NCBI RefSeq assembly: GCF_900090145.1
Contig: NZ_FMHI01000010.1
Location: forward strand, 124,001 to 188,000
DNA length: 64,000 nucleotides
Source of the DNA: Streptomyces sp. WMMB 322
GTDB taxonomy: Bacteria > Actinomycetota > Actinomycetes > Streptomycetales > Streptomycetaceae
Reading direction: 5' to 3'
Made by a program: the position numbers and the translations under genes. Of the stretch, positions 42,161 through 51,053 are shown piece after piece (within the stretch, counting starts at the first letter, position 1; every line of letters begins with the position of its first letter). Below the pieces are notes generated by a model. It made no database searches. It saw nothing but the letters and a program-made list of their open reading frames with translations, and was not told the DNA's origin.

Positions 42161-44425
42161 TCACCTCGGCGTCTGCCCGCGGCCGTCGGCCGCGTCCGCT
42201 GCCGCCAACTCCCCGAGTCCCACGGGCAGATCGCCGGTGTGGAGCACGCCGAGGCGCTGGGTGGCGCGCGTCAGCGCGACGTACAGGTCGCTCACCCCGA
42301 ACTCGGCGGGTTCCACGACCAGAACGGTGTCGAACTCCAGCCCCTTCGCCTGCCGTGCGTCGAGCAGCACCACGTCCCGGGTGAGGTCGGGCTCGGACCC
42401 GTGGCCCGCGTCCGGCAGCTCGGTGAGAAGGGAGGCGTGCAGAACCGCCGGGGCGACGACCGCGACACGTCCACCGGCCCGTGCCGCTCCGGCCTCCCGC
42501 GCCGCGGCGGTGGCGAGCCCGTCCGCGCCGACCCGCCGCGCCCAGGGCCGCACCCCCGTCGAGCGCACCGAGCTGGGCGGCTCGTAGGACGGGTCGTGCA
42601 CCCGCAGGAACCCGGCCGCCACCTCCATGATCTCGGCGGGCGTACGGTAGTTGACCCCCAGCCGCACGTGCTCCCAGCGGTCGGCCACGTACGGCTCCAG
42701 GACGCGTTCCCAGGAGCCGAGCCCGGCGATGTCGGCGGTCTGCGCCGGATCGCCGACGAGCGTCATCGAACGCGTCGGAATGCGGCGCATCAGCAGCCGC
42801 CAGGCCATCGCCGAGAGCTCCTGCGCCTCGTCGACGACGATGTGGCCGAACGCCCAGGTCCGGTCGGCCGCGGCACGTTCGGCGGCGCTGCGGTGGTCGG
42901 CCTCCTCGTGCCGCTCGGCCATCCGCTCGGCGTCGATGACGTCGTGCGCCGCGAGGACCTCGGACTCCTCGTCCTCGAACTCGTACGTCTCCGAGCCGGC
43001 GGACAGCTCCAGCACGCCCTGTGCGTAGGCGATGCGCTCCTGGCGCTCGGCCTCGGCCGCGGCCCGGGCCGCGCTGTCGTCCTCGCCCAGGAGCTCGGCG
43101 GCCTCGTCGAGGAGCGGTACGTCGGCCTGGGTCCATGGACCGCCCTGACGCCGGATCAGTCCGGCCGGCTCGTCGTCGAGGTGGACCGGCTCCGCGAGGA
43201 AGTCCGCGACGAACTCCTGCGGGGTCAGCAGCGGCCACAGCTCGTCGATGGCCGCGTGCACCTCCGGGCTCGTCGCGATCTCCTTGCCCATCTGCGCGAT
43301 GTCGTCGGGCCCCAGCAGATTGGGCCCGCCGAACGGGTCGGCGCCGATGCGCTCGGCCAGCTGCCCGGTGAGCGCGTCGATGATGTGGAACGCGAAGTGC
43401 GGCCTGGCGAGGTTGTGGGGGAGCCCGCTCTCGCGCGCCCGCCAGCGCGCGTCCTCGGCCATGGCCCGCTCCAGGAAGAGCGTCCCGTAGTCGTCGTGGT
43501 CGATCTCCGTCGCCCACTCGGGCACGGTCTGACGGTCACGCAGCGCCTTCGCCAGCACCTCGGCCATCGCGGCACGTCCCTTGACCTCGGCGGCCGCCGG
43601 AGTGTCGGTGCCGGTGGCGCGCACGCCCGGGAAGAGCTCGCCGAGGGTGGCCAGCAGCACCCCGGTCTCGCCCAGGGAGGGCAGCACGTCGCCGATGTAG
43701 CTGAGGAACGCCGGGTTGGGACCGACGATCAGCACGGCCCGGCGGGCCAGCAGTTCCCGGTGCTCGTACAGCAGGTACGCCGCCCGGTGCAGCGCGACGA
43801 CGGTCTTGCCCGTACCCGGGCCTCCCTCGACGACCATGACGCCCTGGTGCGGAGCGCGGATGATGCTGTCCTGCTCGGCCTGGATGGTCCGGACGATGTC
43901 GTGCATCCGGCCCGTGCGGGCGGCATCCAGTGCGGCGAGCAGGACCTCGTCGGCGTCCGCGCCCTCGTGGCCGGTGCGGGTCGGATCGCTGAGGTCCATC
44001 AGCTCGTCGTGCAGCGCCGTGACGGTGCGCCCCTCGGTGGTGATGTGCCGCCGGCGCCGCAGGCCCATCGGGGTGTGACCGGTCGCCAGATAGAAGGGGC
44101 GCGCCACGTCCGCCCGCCAGTCGATCACCAGCGGTGTACGGGACGGGTCGTTCTGCCGGATTCCGATGCGCCCGATGTGGTGGACTGTTCCGTCCCGGAA
44201 GTCGAGGCGGCCGAAGCAGAGCCCGTTCTCCCCCGCGTGGATCGCGCTGAGCAGCCCGGACTGTTCTGCCACCAGCACATCCCGTTCGAGCCTGGCCTGA
44301 TGGCCGTTCCCGGCTGGCACGAGCGCGTCTCGCACCGACTCCTCGGCCTGCTCCCTGAGTTGGTCGAGCCGCGCGTGGAGACCGGTGATGAATTGCTGCT
44401 CCTGCCGCATTTCGTCGGTTGACAA
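42161..44425 (-). CDS. HelD-family RNA-polymerase-associated helicase-like ATPase
   Basis: This 754-residue UvrD-like SF1 ATPase of the HelD group removes RNA polymerase from DNA or recycles it; some streptomycete members give rifamycin tolerance. The N-terminal coiled arm is followed by Walker A GGPGTGKT, Walker B DEAQELSAMAWRLL, motif III GDPAQT, motif IV NYRTPAEIME, motif V QAKGLEFDTVLVVEP and motif VI YVALTRATQRLGV. The start is TTG 44425 behind CAGGAGC at perfect spacing. No rifamycin-associated element is seen upstream; instead the leader is overlapped by a divergent predicted small RNA. Length and motif order are normal. Confidence 0.92.
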   Translation of the reverse strand: MSTDEMRQEQQFITGLHARLDQLREQAEESVRDALVPAGNGHQARLERDVLVAEQSGLLSAIHAGENGLCFGRLDFRDGTVHHIGRIGIRQNDPSRTPLVIDWRADVARPFYLATGHTPMGLRRRRHITTEGRTVTALHDELMDLSDPTRTGHEGADADEVLLAALDAARTGRMHDIVRTIQAEQDSIIRAPHQGVMVVEGGPGTGKTVVALHRAAYLLYEHRELLARRAVLIVGPNPAFLSYIGDVLPSLGETGVLLATLGELFPGVRATGTDTPAAAEVKGRAAMAEVLAKALRDRQTVPEWATEIDHDDYGTLFLERAMAEDARWRARESGLPHNLARPHFAFHIIDALTGQLAERIGADPFGGPNLLGPDDIAQMGKEIATSPEVHAAIDELWPLLTPQEFVADFLAEPVHLDDEPAGLIRRQGGPWTQADVPLLDEAAELLGEDDSAARAAAEAERQERIAYAQGVLELSAGSETYEFEDEESEVLAAHDVIDAERMAERHEEADHRSAAERAAADRTWAFGHIVVDEAQELSAMAWRLLMRRIPTRSMTLVGDPAQTADIAGLGSWERVLEPYVADRWEHVRLGVNYRTPAEIMEVAAGFLRVHDPSYEPPSSVRSTGVRPWARRVGADGLATAAAREAGAARAGGRVAVVAPAVLHASLLTELPDAGHGSEPDLTRDVVLLDARQAKGLEFDTVLVVEPAEFGVSDLYVALTRATQRLGVLHTGDLPVGLGELAAADAADGRGQTPR

Positions 44426-44448
44426 TTCCGCTCCTGACGCGATATGGT
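44419..44448 (+). promoter_or_regulatory. near-consensus promoter reading away from the helicase gene
   Basis: The -35 TTGACA (44419-44424, exact consensus) and -10 TATGGT (44443-44448), 18 bp apart, point to the right, away from the helicase gene. The -35 overlaps the helicase start codon. The next strong element downstream is an intrinsic-type terminator at 44515-44548, with no open reading frame between. Confidence 0.7.
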
Positions 44449-44454
44449 TCCGGC

Positions 44455-44548
44455 AGTTGATTCTTTTTCGGCCTTTTCAAGTGAAGGCACGGAGAATCGA
44501 ATATACGCGAGATCAAGCCCTGGGCGCCAATTCGTCCAGGGCTTTTTT
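44455..44548 (+). ncRNA. predicted small RNA, ~94 nt, divergent from the helicase
   Basis: Predicted from a consensus-like promoter (44419-44448) and a hairpin followed by six T's (44515-44548). The transcript would be AT-rich for this genome, would contain TTCTTTTTCGGCCTTTTCAA, and has no start codon with a ribosome site. It is antisense to the helicase 5' leader, so it could control that gene or act elsewhere. It is not a family I recognise, and transcription has not been shown. Confidence 0.5.
44515..44548 (+). terminator. intrinsic terminator with T-run
   Basis: Stem AAGCCCTGG/CCAGGGCTT (44515-44523, 44536-44544) and a T-tract at 44543-44548. This is the only hairpin with a true U-run in the window, and it is oriented on the plus strand. 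Confidence 0.8.
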
Positions 44549-44584
44549 GATGCGTGACATCCACTGCGCAAGCTCAAATGCGGG

Positions 44585-44624
44585 GCGGCGATGCGGCGAT
44601 GCGGCGATGCGGCGGTGCGGCAGG
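44585..44624. repeat. 8-bp tandem repeat GCGGCGAT
   Basis: GCGGCGAT occurs three times exactly at 44585, 44593 and 44601, followed by GCGGCGGT and GCGGCAGG. An 8-bp unit is not a multiple of three and the tract lies outside genes, so its length could vary. Confidence 0.75.
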
Positions 44625-44674
44625 AGTGGCCGGTTTTCTGCCCGCTGCCCGGCTCTCGTGAGGCTCCGGACGCC

Positions 44675-44704
44675 GGAGGCCCGCCGCGACCGCGGCGGGC
44701 CTCC
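44675..44704. terminator. perfect hairpin between small RNA and baeRF2 gene
   Basis: A 14-bp perfect inverted repeat (44675-44688 with 44691-44704) that could stop read-through from either side. Confidence 0.7.
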
Positions 44705-44835
44705 GTGCTGCTGTGCCGAATGACCGGTGCCCGGTCGGGCCTGACCGGTGTGCGGAGGAGGGGGCCCGGCGCGGCGAACCGGGCGCCGTTCACGCCCGGT
44801 CGACCGGCCCGGCCGCCGTCACCCGTGCCCTGGGT

Positions 44836-44865
44836 GCCTGCGCCGGCGGACGTGCCGGCGCAGGC
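44836..44865 (-). terminator. terminator of the baeRF2 gene
   Basis: A 12-bp perfect stem GCCTGCGCCGGC/GCCGGCGCAGGC with a 6-nt loop, just after the minus-strand stop at 44875. Confidence 0.8.
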
Positions 44866-44874
44866 GGGCACCGG

Positions 44875-45903
44875 TCAGCCCTCGGGGTGGAAGCGGAGGA
44901 TGCCGGCGCTTCCGTCCTCCAGGCCGGTGCCGTGGGGCACCAGGGCGAGGACGGCGCCGGTCCGCGAGGCCTCCTTCAGGAGCAGGGATTCCCGCTTCGC
45001 GGTGGTCTCCTCCTCCAGGAACAGCGTTTCCAGGGCCCCGGTTTCGGCCGCCTTGAGGACCTGCGCGTCCCCCTGGACGGCGTCCTGGTGTCCGAGGGCT
45101 TCCCGCAGCCGGGACGCGTTGTCCTGCAGCCGCTGTTCGACGTGCTCGGTGGCGATGCGCAGCACCTCTTCGTCCAGGGCCTCCCGGGCTCCGGCGTCGG
45201 GTGCGCCGCCCCGCGAGGTCTCGACGACCTTGTCGTGCAGATGGCCCGGCAGCTGCTCGCGCACCGAAGTGCGTTTCTGGACCTCACCGGCGAGGATCAC
45301 CACGTCCGGCGTGAACCGGGAGAGCGCCGAGGAGACGGCCGAGGCCAGAGCGTCGCCGTCCTGGACCGTGGTGTCCTCCGCGCGGCGCCGGATGCGCCGG
45401 TGGGCCGGCTCCCCGGCGTGCGTGTTGTGCGAGCCTTCCGCCGCACCGTCCTCGGGTCCGTCCGGTGACTCCGTCAGGTCCCGGGCCACGACGAGCCTGC
45501 GCAACTCCGTCTCCTCGTGCCCGGCGACGATGAGCAGCACCCGGGCCGCATGGGTGGCCTCCCGTGCGTAGGCGCCCAGTTGGGGCAGGACGCCCCAGCC
45601 GGCGTCGTCGCCCGCGCCCAGTGATGCGTCCCACGGTGCGTCGAGGCCGAGCCGGCCATGGTCGGACGCCACGAGGACCCGGCCGTTGGCCTGTTCCTCG
45701 CCCGCCTTGTCCCGCGCGAGCGCGTCGTCGAGAACCGTGAGCGCGGCCTGGTCGGCGCCGTCGGAGGCGAGCCTTTCGCGCAGGGACTTCCAGCGCAGCC
45801 GGATCTGGTCCGCGGCGTCCTCTCCGGGAGAGCGGCCCTCCAGGTAGACGGTGGCGAAGGCTTCTCCTTCCGCGTAAAGCGACTTGAGCGGACTGAGTTC
45901 CAC
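44875..45903 (-). CDS. baeRF2 / Vms1-type release-factor-like protein
   Basis: This 342-residue protein has the bacterial archaeo-eukaryotic release-factor fold (baeRF family 2), related to Vms1/ANKZF1 peptidyl-tRNA hydrolases and to mycobacterial Rv2629. The N-terminal domain has FATVYLEGRSPGEDAADQIRLRW, the middle RVLLIVAGHEETELRRLVVARD, and the C-terminal Rossmann part TPDVVILAGEVQKRTSVREQLP and GAVLALVPHGTG. A probable role is freeing peptides from stalled ribosomes, by family relation only. GTG 45903 has AAGGAGC upstream. It is transcribed towards the helicase gene but separated from it by terminators. Confidence 0.85.
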   Translation of the reverse strand: MELSPLKSLYAEGEAFATVYLEGRSPGEDAADQIRLRWKSLRERLASDGADQAALTVLDDALARDKAGEEQANGRVLVASDHGRLGLDAPWDASLGAGDDAGWGVLPQLGAYAREATHAARVLLIVAGHEETELRRLVVARDLTESPDGPEDGAAEGSHNTHAGEPAHRRIRRRAEDTTVQDGDALASAVSSALSRFTPDVVILAGEVQKRTSVREQLPGHLHDKVVETSRGGAPDAGAREALDEEVLRIATEHVEQRLQDNASRLREALGHQDAVQGDAQVLKAAETGALETLFLEEETTAKRESLLLKEASRTGAVLALVPHGTGLEDGSAGILRFHPEG

Positions 45904-46350
45904 TGCTTGCTCCTTCGGTTCCGGGTCGTCGAGCGGCCTCGCGGCCGGCCTCTGTGCGTTTGTGCGTTGCCTCCGTGCGTCACCGGTGTGGCACCGGCAC
46001 TCCGTGGGGGGACGGGGACACGGGGACCGACTTGTGTGACGCACTGTGAGGCCGCAGTCCGACTTGCCTTTCATGCGCCGGTGAAACCCAATGGAATTAA
46101 TCGGGCAATTCCGCTCGGAAGCCGTCAAAGGGTGAGTGAGGGCTTCTCAGGCGTGCGGAGATGCCCGTCACGGCGCGAATGGTGAACGGAACGCGACCGG
46201 TTTCAGGCGCGCACTCACGGAGACCCGCACACATTCACGCTGCGGAACGGGCCGTGGCCCGGTCCGTTCCGCATGCGTCATGCGAGAGACCACTTCGCCG
46301 GCGACCAGCCGCCGGCGAAGCCCCGACCGAAAGAGAGAAGGTGCTCACTC
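45904..46350. other. non-coding gap upstream of DUF2267 and baeRF2 genes
   Basis: This 447-bp divergent gap has no convincing open frame. Its only notable element is the AT-rich dyad at 46093-46112. Confidence 0.5.
46093..46112. promoter_or_regulatory. AT-rich dyad upstream of DUF2267 gene
   Basis: The perfect arms GGAATT and AATTCC are separated by 8 nt (AATCGGGC). The run of A/T is conspicuous in this genome, and the position between divergent genes suits an operator. The protein that would bind is unknown. Confidence 0.35.
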
Positions 46351-46746
46351 ATGCGTGAGGACGAATTTCTGGCACAGGTCCGCGACCTGGGTGACTACCA
46401 GGACCAGGACGAGGCCTACCGGGTGACCTACGCCGTCCTGACGGTTCTGGCCTCCCGGATCACCGCGAGCGAGGCCCACGACCTCGCCTCGCAGATCCCC
46501 CCGCCGCTGGACGAGCCGTTGCGGGACGAGGACCGCGCGTCCGGAGAGGCGTTCGACCTGAACGAGTTCTACAACCGGATCAGCGAGCGGACCGGTGCCC
46601 GCCCCCACACCGCCGAACGGGACGCGACCGCCGTGCTCTCGGCGCTCTCCCACGCGGTCTCCGGCGGGCAGATCAGGCATCTGATCAGTCAGCTTCCCGA
46701 CGACTTCGGCCCGCTGTTCGGGAAGAAGGAAAGCAGCCGCCGCTGA
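46351..46746 (+). CDS. DUF2267 protein
   Basis: This 131-residue helical protein of the DUF2267 family has no known function; members are frequent in stress-induced loci. It shows the pattern YRVTYAVLTVLASRITASEAHDLASQIP followed by a second half HTAERDATAVLSALSHAVSGGQIRHLISQLP, two related four-helix units. The ATG at 46351 is preceded by GAGAGAAGG. No transmembrane segment. It stands alone, downstream of the dyad at 46093. Confidence 0.85.
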   Translation: MREDEFLAQVRDLGDYQDQDEAYRVTYAVLTVLASRITASEAHDLASQIPPPLDEPLRDEDRASGEAFDLNEFYNRISERTGARPHTAERDATAVLSALSHAVSGGQIRHLISQLPDDFGPLFGKKESSRR

Positions 46747-47110
46747 GGCGAGTTCGTGAGCGGGCGGTCCGGCTGCGGTGCGGTTCGGCTGCACGAACCC
46801 GGACCTGGAGCAGGGGCCGGACCCGGGGCCGGGGCCCGGACCCGAACCCGTGACTTGTGCACGACGGTGGCGTCCGGCCTCTGCACCCTCCGCCGGGAGC
46901 GGAGTGAGGGCCTCTCGGAGACCGACCGCCCGCAAGGGTGATGCGCCGATCCTCAACGTCCCCGCGTGCGCCCGAAGTTGGAGGCGGGGCGGGGCGGAGT
47001 GGGCGTCCGTACGGGCGCAGGACACGCCGGGGCCGGGGTGCTGCGTCCCGGAGCCCGGCGTGTTCAGCATCTCGGCATGGGAGCGAGACCGGCCGAGAGA
47101 TGAGGATCGG
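46747..47110. other. GC-rich gap with imperfect tandem repeats
   Basis: This 364-bp non-coding stretch holds two tandem copies of GGGGCCGGACCCG (46813-46852 region), which can fold into terminator-like hairpins behind the DUF2267 gene. The remainder, up to the GH18 gene, shows no gene and no clear promoter. Confidence 0.45.
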
Positions 47111-48232
47111 ATGAGAGCACTGACCCGCCTTCGCGGCACCCGCAGCGCCTTCCCCGCCACCAGCCCCGAGGGCGGCCGCACCGGTGGCCCCGTGACGCCC
47201 GGCGCGGTCCCCGCCCGGGCCGTCGCCGTCGCCGCTCTCGTCCTGGCCATGGCCGGACCGGCGTCCGCGGCTGCTCCCGCCGATGCACCGCGAGCCGATG
47301 CGCCGCGAACTGCCGACCCCCGAGCCGCCGCCCCGCCGCCGTCGCCCGCCCCGATGGCGGTCGCGCCCTACCTCTCGCTCGGCTGGGGAGACCCGCCGGA
47401 GCCCGCGAAGGTGATGAAGGAGACCGGCGTGCGCTGGTTCTCGCTCGCCTTCGTCCTCAGCAGCGGCTCGTGCGAGCCGCGCTGGGACGGACACCGGCCG
47501 CTGACCGGCGGCGTCGACGAACGCACCGTCAAGGCCGTGCGGAAGGCCGGCGGGGACGTCATCCCCTCTTTCGGGGGCGGCCTGGGCCACAAGCTGGAGC
47601 AGAGCTGCCCCGACGCGGCGTCGCTCGCCGCCGCGTACCAGAAGGTGATCGACGCATACGAGCTCAGGGCGATCGACATCGACATCGAGATGAGCGCCTA
47701 TCGCAGCGCCGCGGCGCAGCGGAAGATGCTCGGTGCGCTCGGCGCCGTGCAGCGGGCGAACCCCGGGCTCGTCACGTACATCACGCTGCCCAGCTACCGC
47801 TCGGGGCCGGACAGTTCGCTCATCGACCGGGCGGCGGAGGAGGGGGTGGAGCCCGACGCGTGGAGCATCATGCCCTTCTCCTTCGTACCGTCCGCGAAGG
47901 GCGAGGACATGGGCCTCATCAGCACACGCGCCGTTGACGGGCTCAAGAACCGGCTGATGAGCGCCTACGGCTACTCGGAGACCGAGGCGTACAAGCGCAG
48001 CGGCGTCTCCTCCATGAACGGGATCACGGGCGAGGGCGAGACGATCCGCGTCGCGGACTTCCGCACCATCGCCGCCCACGCACGCGAACACAAGCTGGGC
48101 AGGCTCACGTTCTGGTCCCTCAACCGGGACCGGCCGTGCGGCGCCCGGCCCTACCCGGCGCAGGACCGGTGTTCGGGTGTGGCGCAGAAGCCCTGGCAGT
48201 ACACGAAGACGCTGGTCCGGTACGGGCGCTGA
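47111..48232 (+). CDS. secreted GH18 chitinase-like glycosidase
   Basis: This 373-residue exported protein is of the glycoside hydrolase 18 group. The Arg-containing N-terminus and hydrophobic AVAVAALVLAMAGPASA make a signal sequence; a Pro/Ala/Asp-rich spacer follows. The GH18 signature DxDxE is intact as Asp189, Asp191 and Glu193 in AIDIDIEMSAY, with Glu193 the proton donor. Other barrel motifs: APYLSLGWGDPPEP, GGDVIPSFGGGLGH and LTFWSLNRD. It resembles actinobacterial chitinases lacking a carbohydrate-binding module. The start ATG 47111 follows GAGATGAGGA. Chitin is the expected but unproven substrate. Confidence 0.88.
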   Translation: MRALTRLRGTRSAFPATSPEGGRTGGPVTPGAVPARAVAVAALVLAMAGPASAAAPADAPRADAPRTADPRAAAPPPSPAPMAVAPYLSLGWGDPPEPAKVMKETGVRWFSLAFVLSSGSCEPRWDGHRPLTGGVDERTVKAVRKAGGDVIPSFGGGLGHKLEQSCPDAASLAAAYQKVIDAYELRAIDIDIEMSAYRSAAAQRKMLGALGAVQRANPGLVTYITLPSYRSGPDSSLIDRAAEEGVEPDAWSIMPFSFVPSAKGEDMGLISTRAVDGLKNRLMSAYGYSETEAYKRSGVSSMNGITGEGETIRVADFRTIAAHAREHKLGRLTFWSLNRDRPCGARPYPAQDRCSGVAQKPWQYTKTLVRYGR

Positions 48233-48317
48233 ACCGGCAGCCGGACTCCGTTGCGGGGCCGGGGGTCCGGGCGCGGCGGCGGCCACGCGTTGATCGCGTC
48301 CGGAAAGGCAACAGCCG

Positions 48318-48986
48318 TCAGGCGGAGCGCGTGTGATTCCGGCGGGACGGGGTGCGGGCCGTGCGGCGCAGCGTGTAGGCGGCGAGCGTGCCGAACGTGA
48401 ACAGCGCCAGCACCGAGACCGCCGTGCCCAGCCAGGTCGCTCCCAGCCAGCGGCCCCCGAAGTAGCCGAGGCTCACGCTGTACGCGGCCCACGTCAGGCC
48501 CGCCAGCGCCGACCACGGCACGAATTCCTTCGCGCGCCGGTGCGCGGCGCCTGCCGTGAGGCTGACCAGGGAACGCCCCGCCGGTGCGAAGCGGGCCAGC
48601 ACCACCAGCGCGCCCCCGCCGCCGGCGAGGGCCTGGCCGAGCTTCTCCTGAGCCGCCTTCAGACGGCGCGAGCGGGACAGGGCGCGGTCGAAGCGGTCGC
48701 CGCCGCGCCGGGCCATGCGGTACGCGACGAGGTCGCCGAGCACCGAGGCGGTGGCCGCGCACAGCACCAGGGCGACGATCTCCGGCAGATGCGCCGCCTC
48801 GGCGGCATCACGGGCGTGGCTGGGCAGTTGCGCGGCATCGGCGGCCGTGCCGGCGACGGCGGTTCCGGCGGCGACGACGAGGACGCCGCTCGGCAGCAGG
48901 GGGACGAAGACGTCCAGCAGTACGGAGGCCGCGATCACCCCGTACAGCCATGGGGATCCGGTCACAGACCCCAGGATCTCCAGCAC
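48318..48986 (-). CDS. DedA-family membrane protein
   Basis: This 222-residue polytopic protein of the DedA/SNARE-associated group resembles flippases for undecaprenyl-phosphate and other lipids. Features are the acidic N-terminal VFVPLLPSGVLVVAAG and the family's conserved motif LVVLARFAPAGRSLVSLTAGA with the functional Arg, then FVPWSALAGLTWAAYSV. Unusually the first motif lacks Glu (VLLDVFVPLLPSG has Asp). It starts at GTG 48986. Convergent with the GH18 gene. Confidence 0.87.
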   Translation of the reverse strand: MLEILGSVTGSPWLYGVIAASVLLDVFVPLLPSGVLVVAAGTAVAGTAADAAQLPSHARDAAEAAHLPEIVALVLCAATASVLGDLVAYRMARRGGDRFDRALSRSRRLKAAQEKLGQALAGGGGALVVLARFAPAGRSLVSLTAGAAHRRAKEFVPWSALAGLTWAAYSVSLGYFGGRWLGATWLGTAVSVLALFTFGTLAAYTLRRTARTPSRRNHTRSA

Positions 48987-49196
48987 CGTTCGTCCCCGTA
49001 CCTCTCCCGGTCGCTGTGCCGTCCCGTGTGTTCCCCGTCAGGAGTGAAGGTCAAGTCGTTCAAGGCCGCTCCAGCGTACGCCCGCCGGTGACGCAGGGGA
49101 CGGCTGGGACGTGCGGGATCGATCTCGGTCCTGTCTCGGCGCGGTAACGGGTATCCGGCGGCCCGGGAAGGGCCGGGGGACGAGCCCGGCGGAAGG

Positions 49197-51053
49197 TCAA
49201 CTTCCGTTCTTGCCGGGCCCGTCGGAGGACGGGGGAGAAGTCCGGGACGGGACGAGTGTCCGCTCGACGATCCGCTCAAGTCGCGACCTGCTGCCGCGCC
49301 CCGCACCGGGCACACCACCCGGACTGTCCGCGCCCTCGGGGACGGCGCGCGCCTGCTCCAGCCACAGGTCGGCCGCCCGTCCTCGCAGCCGGAGCGTCAT
49401 GAGCTGATTGCCGAACCACGGGCCCCCGGACCGCTTCCAGCTGATCACGGGACGTCCCGTACGCCCGTGGCGTGCCAGAAGGCGGCCGAGGCCGCGCCCG
49501 GCGCGGCTCCAGCCGAAGCGGAACCCTGCGCGCATCACCGCCGGGATGCTGTTGTGCATGGGCGAGCAGGTCAGTTGCAGCACGCGGGAGTTCACGGGGC
49601 CGCTGAAGCGGGGTTCGCTGACGTAGGCGTGGTGCACGTCCCCGGACAGGACGCAGACCGTCGAGGGAGCCCTGTGCGCGCCGGCGACCTCCTGCACGAG
49701 TTCACTCAGCGCCTCGAAGGAGCTGGGATAGGCGGCCCAGTGCTCCAAGTCGCCGGCGCGCCGCAGCACTTCGCCGATGCGAGCCCAGCGTTCACCCCGT
49801 ACGCCGCGGCACAGGGCGGCGTTCCACGCCTCCGTGTCGTGGATGGCGGGAGGGAGCAGCCACGGGAGCGAGGTGCACAGGAGGAGATGGTCGTAGCCGC
49901 TGTCGTTCCCGTGTCCCGAGGCGGCGGGCGATGCCGTGGCGGAGGCGGGTGCTCCGGCAGCGGCGGTGGCGGCGGGGCCCACGGGGGCCTCGACGCCGGC
50001 CTGGCCGCTGTCAGGACCGCCGTCCGGGCCCGTTCCCGTCAGCATCTGCTCGCGCAGCCACATCATCTCCTGCTTGCCGAGCATGGCTCGCTGCTGCTCT
50101 TCCAGCACCCTCGCCGCCCGGGTGTCGATGATCAGCATGCGCACCCTGCCGAAGTCACGGCGGAAACTCCACCGGGCGGCGTCCGGGTTCGCGTCGGCGC
50201 GCTCCACGAACTCACGCAGCACCGCGGTGCCGTCCGCCTCGGCGCGTACGGCTGCGAAGACGGGGTCCTCGGCGAGTTCCCCGGGGGAGAGGTTGCCCAG
50301 ATGCTGGTAGACCCAGTACGAGGCCAGCCCGCCGAGGATCCGCTCGCGCCACCATCCGGTCGCGCGCATCTCGCTGCGCCACGCGTCGCTGGTGTTCCAG
50401 TCGTCTATGACGTCGTGATCGTCGAAGATCATGCAGCTGGGCACCGTCGACAGCAGCCAGCGCACCTCCGGGTCGGTCCAGGACTCGTCGTAGAGGAGCG
50501 TGTACTCGCCGAAGTCCGCGACCTGGCTCCACGGAGGCTCCGAGAGGTCCCGCCTTGCGGCGAGTTCCTCCTTCACGACCTCGGACGTCTCGTCCGCGTA
50601 GACCTGGTCGCCGAGGAGCAGCAGCACGTCCGGGCGCTCACCGCCGGCGATGGCCCGCTGGGCGAGCGCGTCGAGGGCGTCGGGACCGACGGGGTCGTGG
50701 GGACTGGCGGAGGGCCGGGCGGCCCAGCGGCACGAGCCGAAGGCCACGTTCACCGTGCCCGTGCCGGGGGCCGGGGTGCGGATCGTGCTCGGAGGCAGCG
50801 GGGAGCCGGGCAGCGGCCACACCTCGGTGCCGTCGAGAAGAAGCCGGTAGGCGGTCTCGGTGCCCGGTTCGAGACCGACGACTGTGATCAGCGCATAGTG
50901 ATGGCCCGAGATCTGCCAGGTGCGGGCGCTGCCACCGGCGCTGCCGGGGGTGCAGCGGACCTCCGCCTCGCAGGGCCCGTCGGTCTCGATCCAGATCGTC
51001 GCCGTGTCCTCGTCGACGTAGCGCAGCAATGGTCCCAGACGCAGCCTGCCCAT
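49197..51053 (-). CDS. PhoD-like alkaline phosphatase
   Basis: This 618-residue metallophosphatase has an N-terminal FN3-like domain (ATIWIETDGPCEAEVRC) and a PhoD core: LLLLGDQVYADE, IFDDHDVIDDWN, and CVLSGDVHHAYVSE bind the Fe/Ca cluster. There is no signal peptide or twin-arginine motif, so unlike classic PhoD it is probably cytoplasmic. A Gly/Pro/Ala-rich insert (~390-420) and a disordered basic C-terminus are present. The start is ATG 51053 with GGAGGGAGAA. Phosphodiesterase or monoesterase activity is expected. Confidence 0.9.
   Translation of the reverse strand: MGRLRLGPLLRYVDEDTATIWIETDGPCEAEVRCTPGSAGGSARTWQISGHHYALITVVGLEPGTETAYRLLLDGTEVWPLPGSPLPPSTIRTPAPGTGTVNVAFGSCRWAARPSASPHDPVGPDALDALAQRAIAGGERPDVLLLLGDQVYADETSEVVKEELAARRDLSEPPWSQVADFGEYTLLYDESWTDPEVRWLLSTVPSCMIFDDHDVIDDWNTSDAWRSEMRATGWWRERILGGLASYWVYQHLGNLSPGELAEDPVFAAVRAEADGTAVLREFVERADANPDAARWSFRRDFGRVRMLIIDTRAARVLEEQQRAMLGKQEMMWLREQMLTGTGPDGGPDSGQAGVEAPVGPAATAAAGAPASATASPAASGHGNDSGYDHLLLCTSLPWLLPPAIHDTEAWNAALCRGVRGERWARIGEVLRRAGDLEHWAAYPSSFEALSELVQEVAGAHRAPSTVCVLSGDVHHAYVSEPRFSGPVNSRVLQLTCSPMHNSIPAVMRAGFRFGWSRAGRGLGRLLARHGRTGRPVISWKRSGGPWFGNQLMTLRLRGRAADLWLEQARAVPEGADSPGGVPGAGRGSRSRLERIVERTLVPSRTSPPSSDGPGKNGS

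Noticed and set aside
36839..44425. Integrated element bounded by a repeated tRNA end
   Set aside because: No second copy of the tRNA 3' end, no integrase and no transposase were found.
44426..44560. Rifamycin-associated element upstream of the HelD-type gene
   Set aside because: The dyad here does not fit the RAE consensus as I know it; on the plus strand it is a terminator with a T-run.
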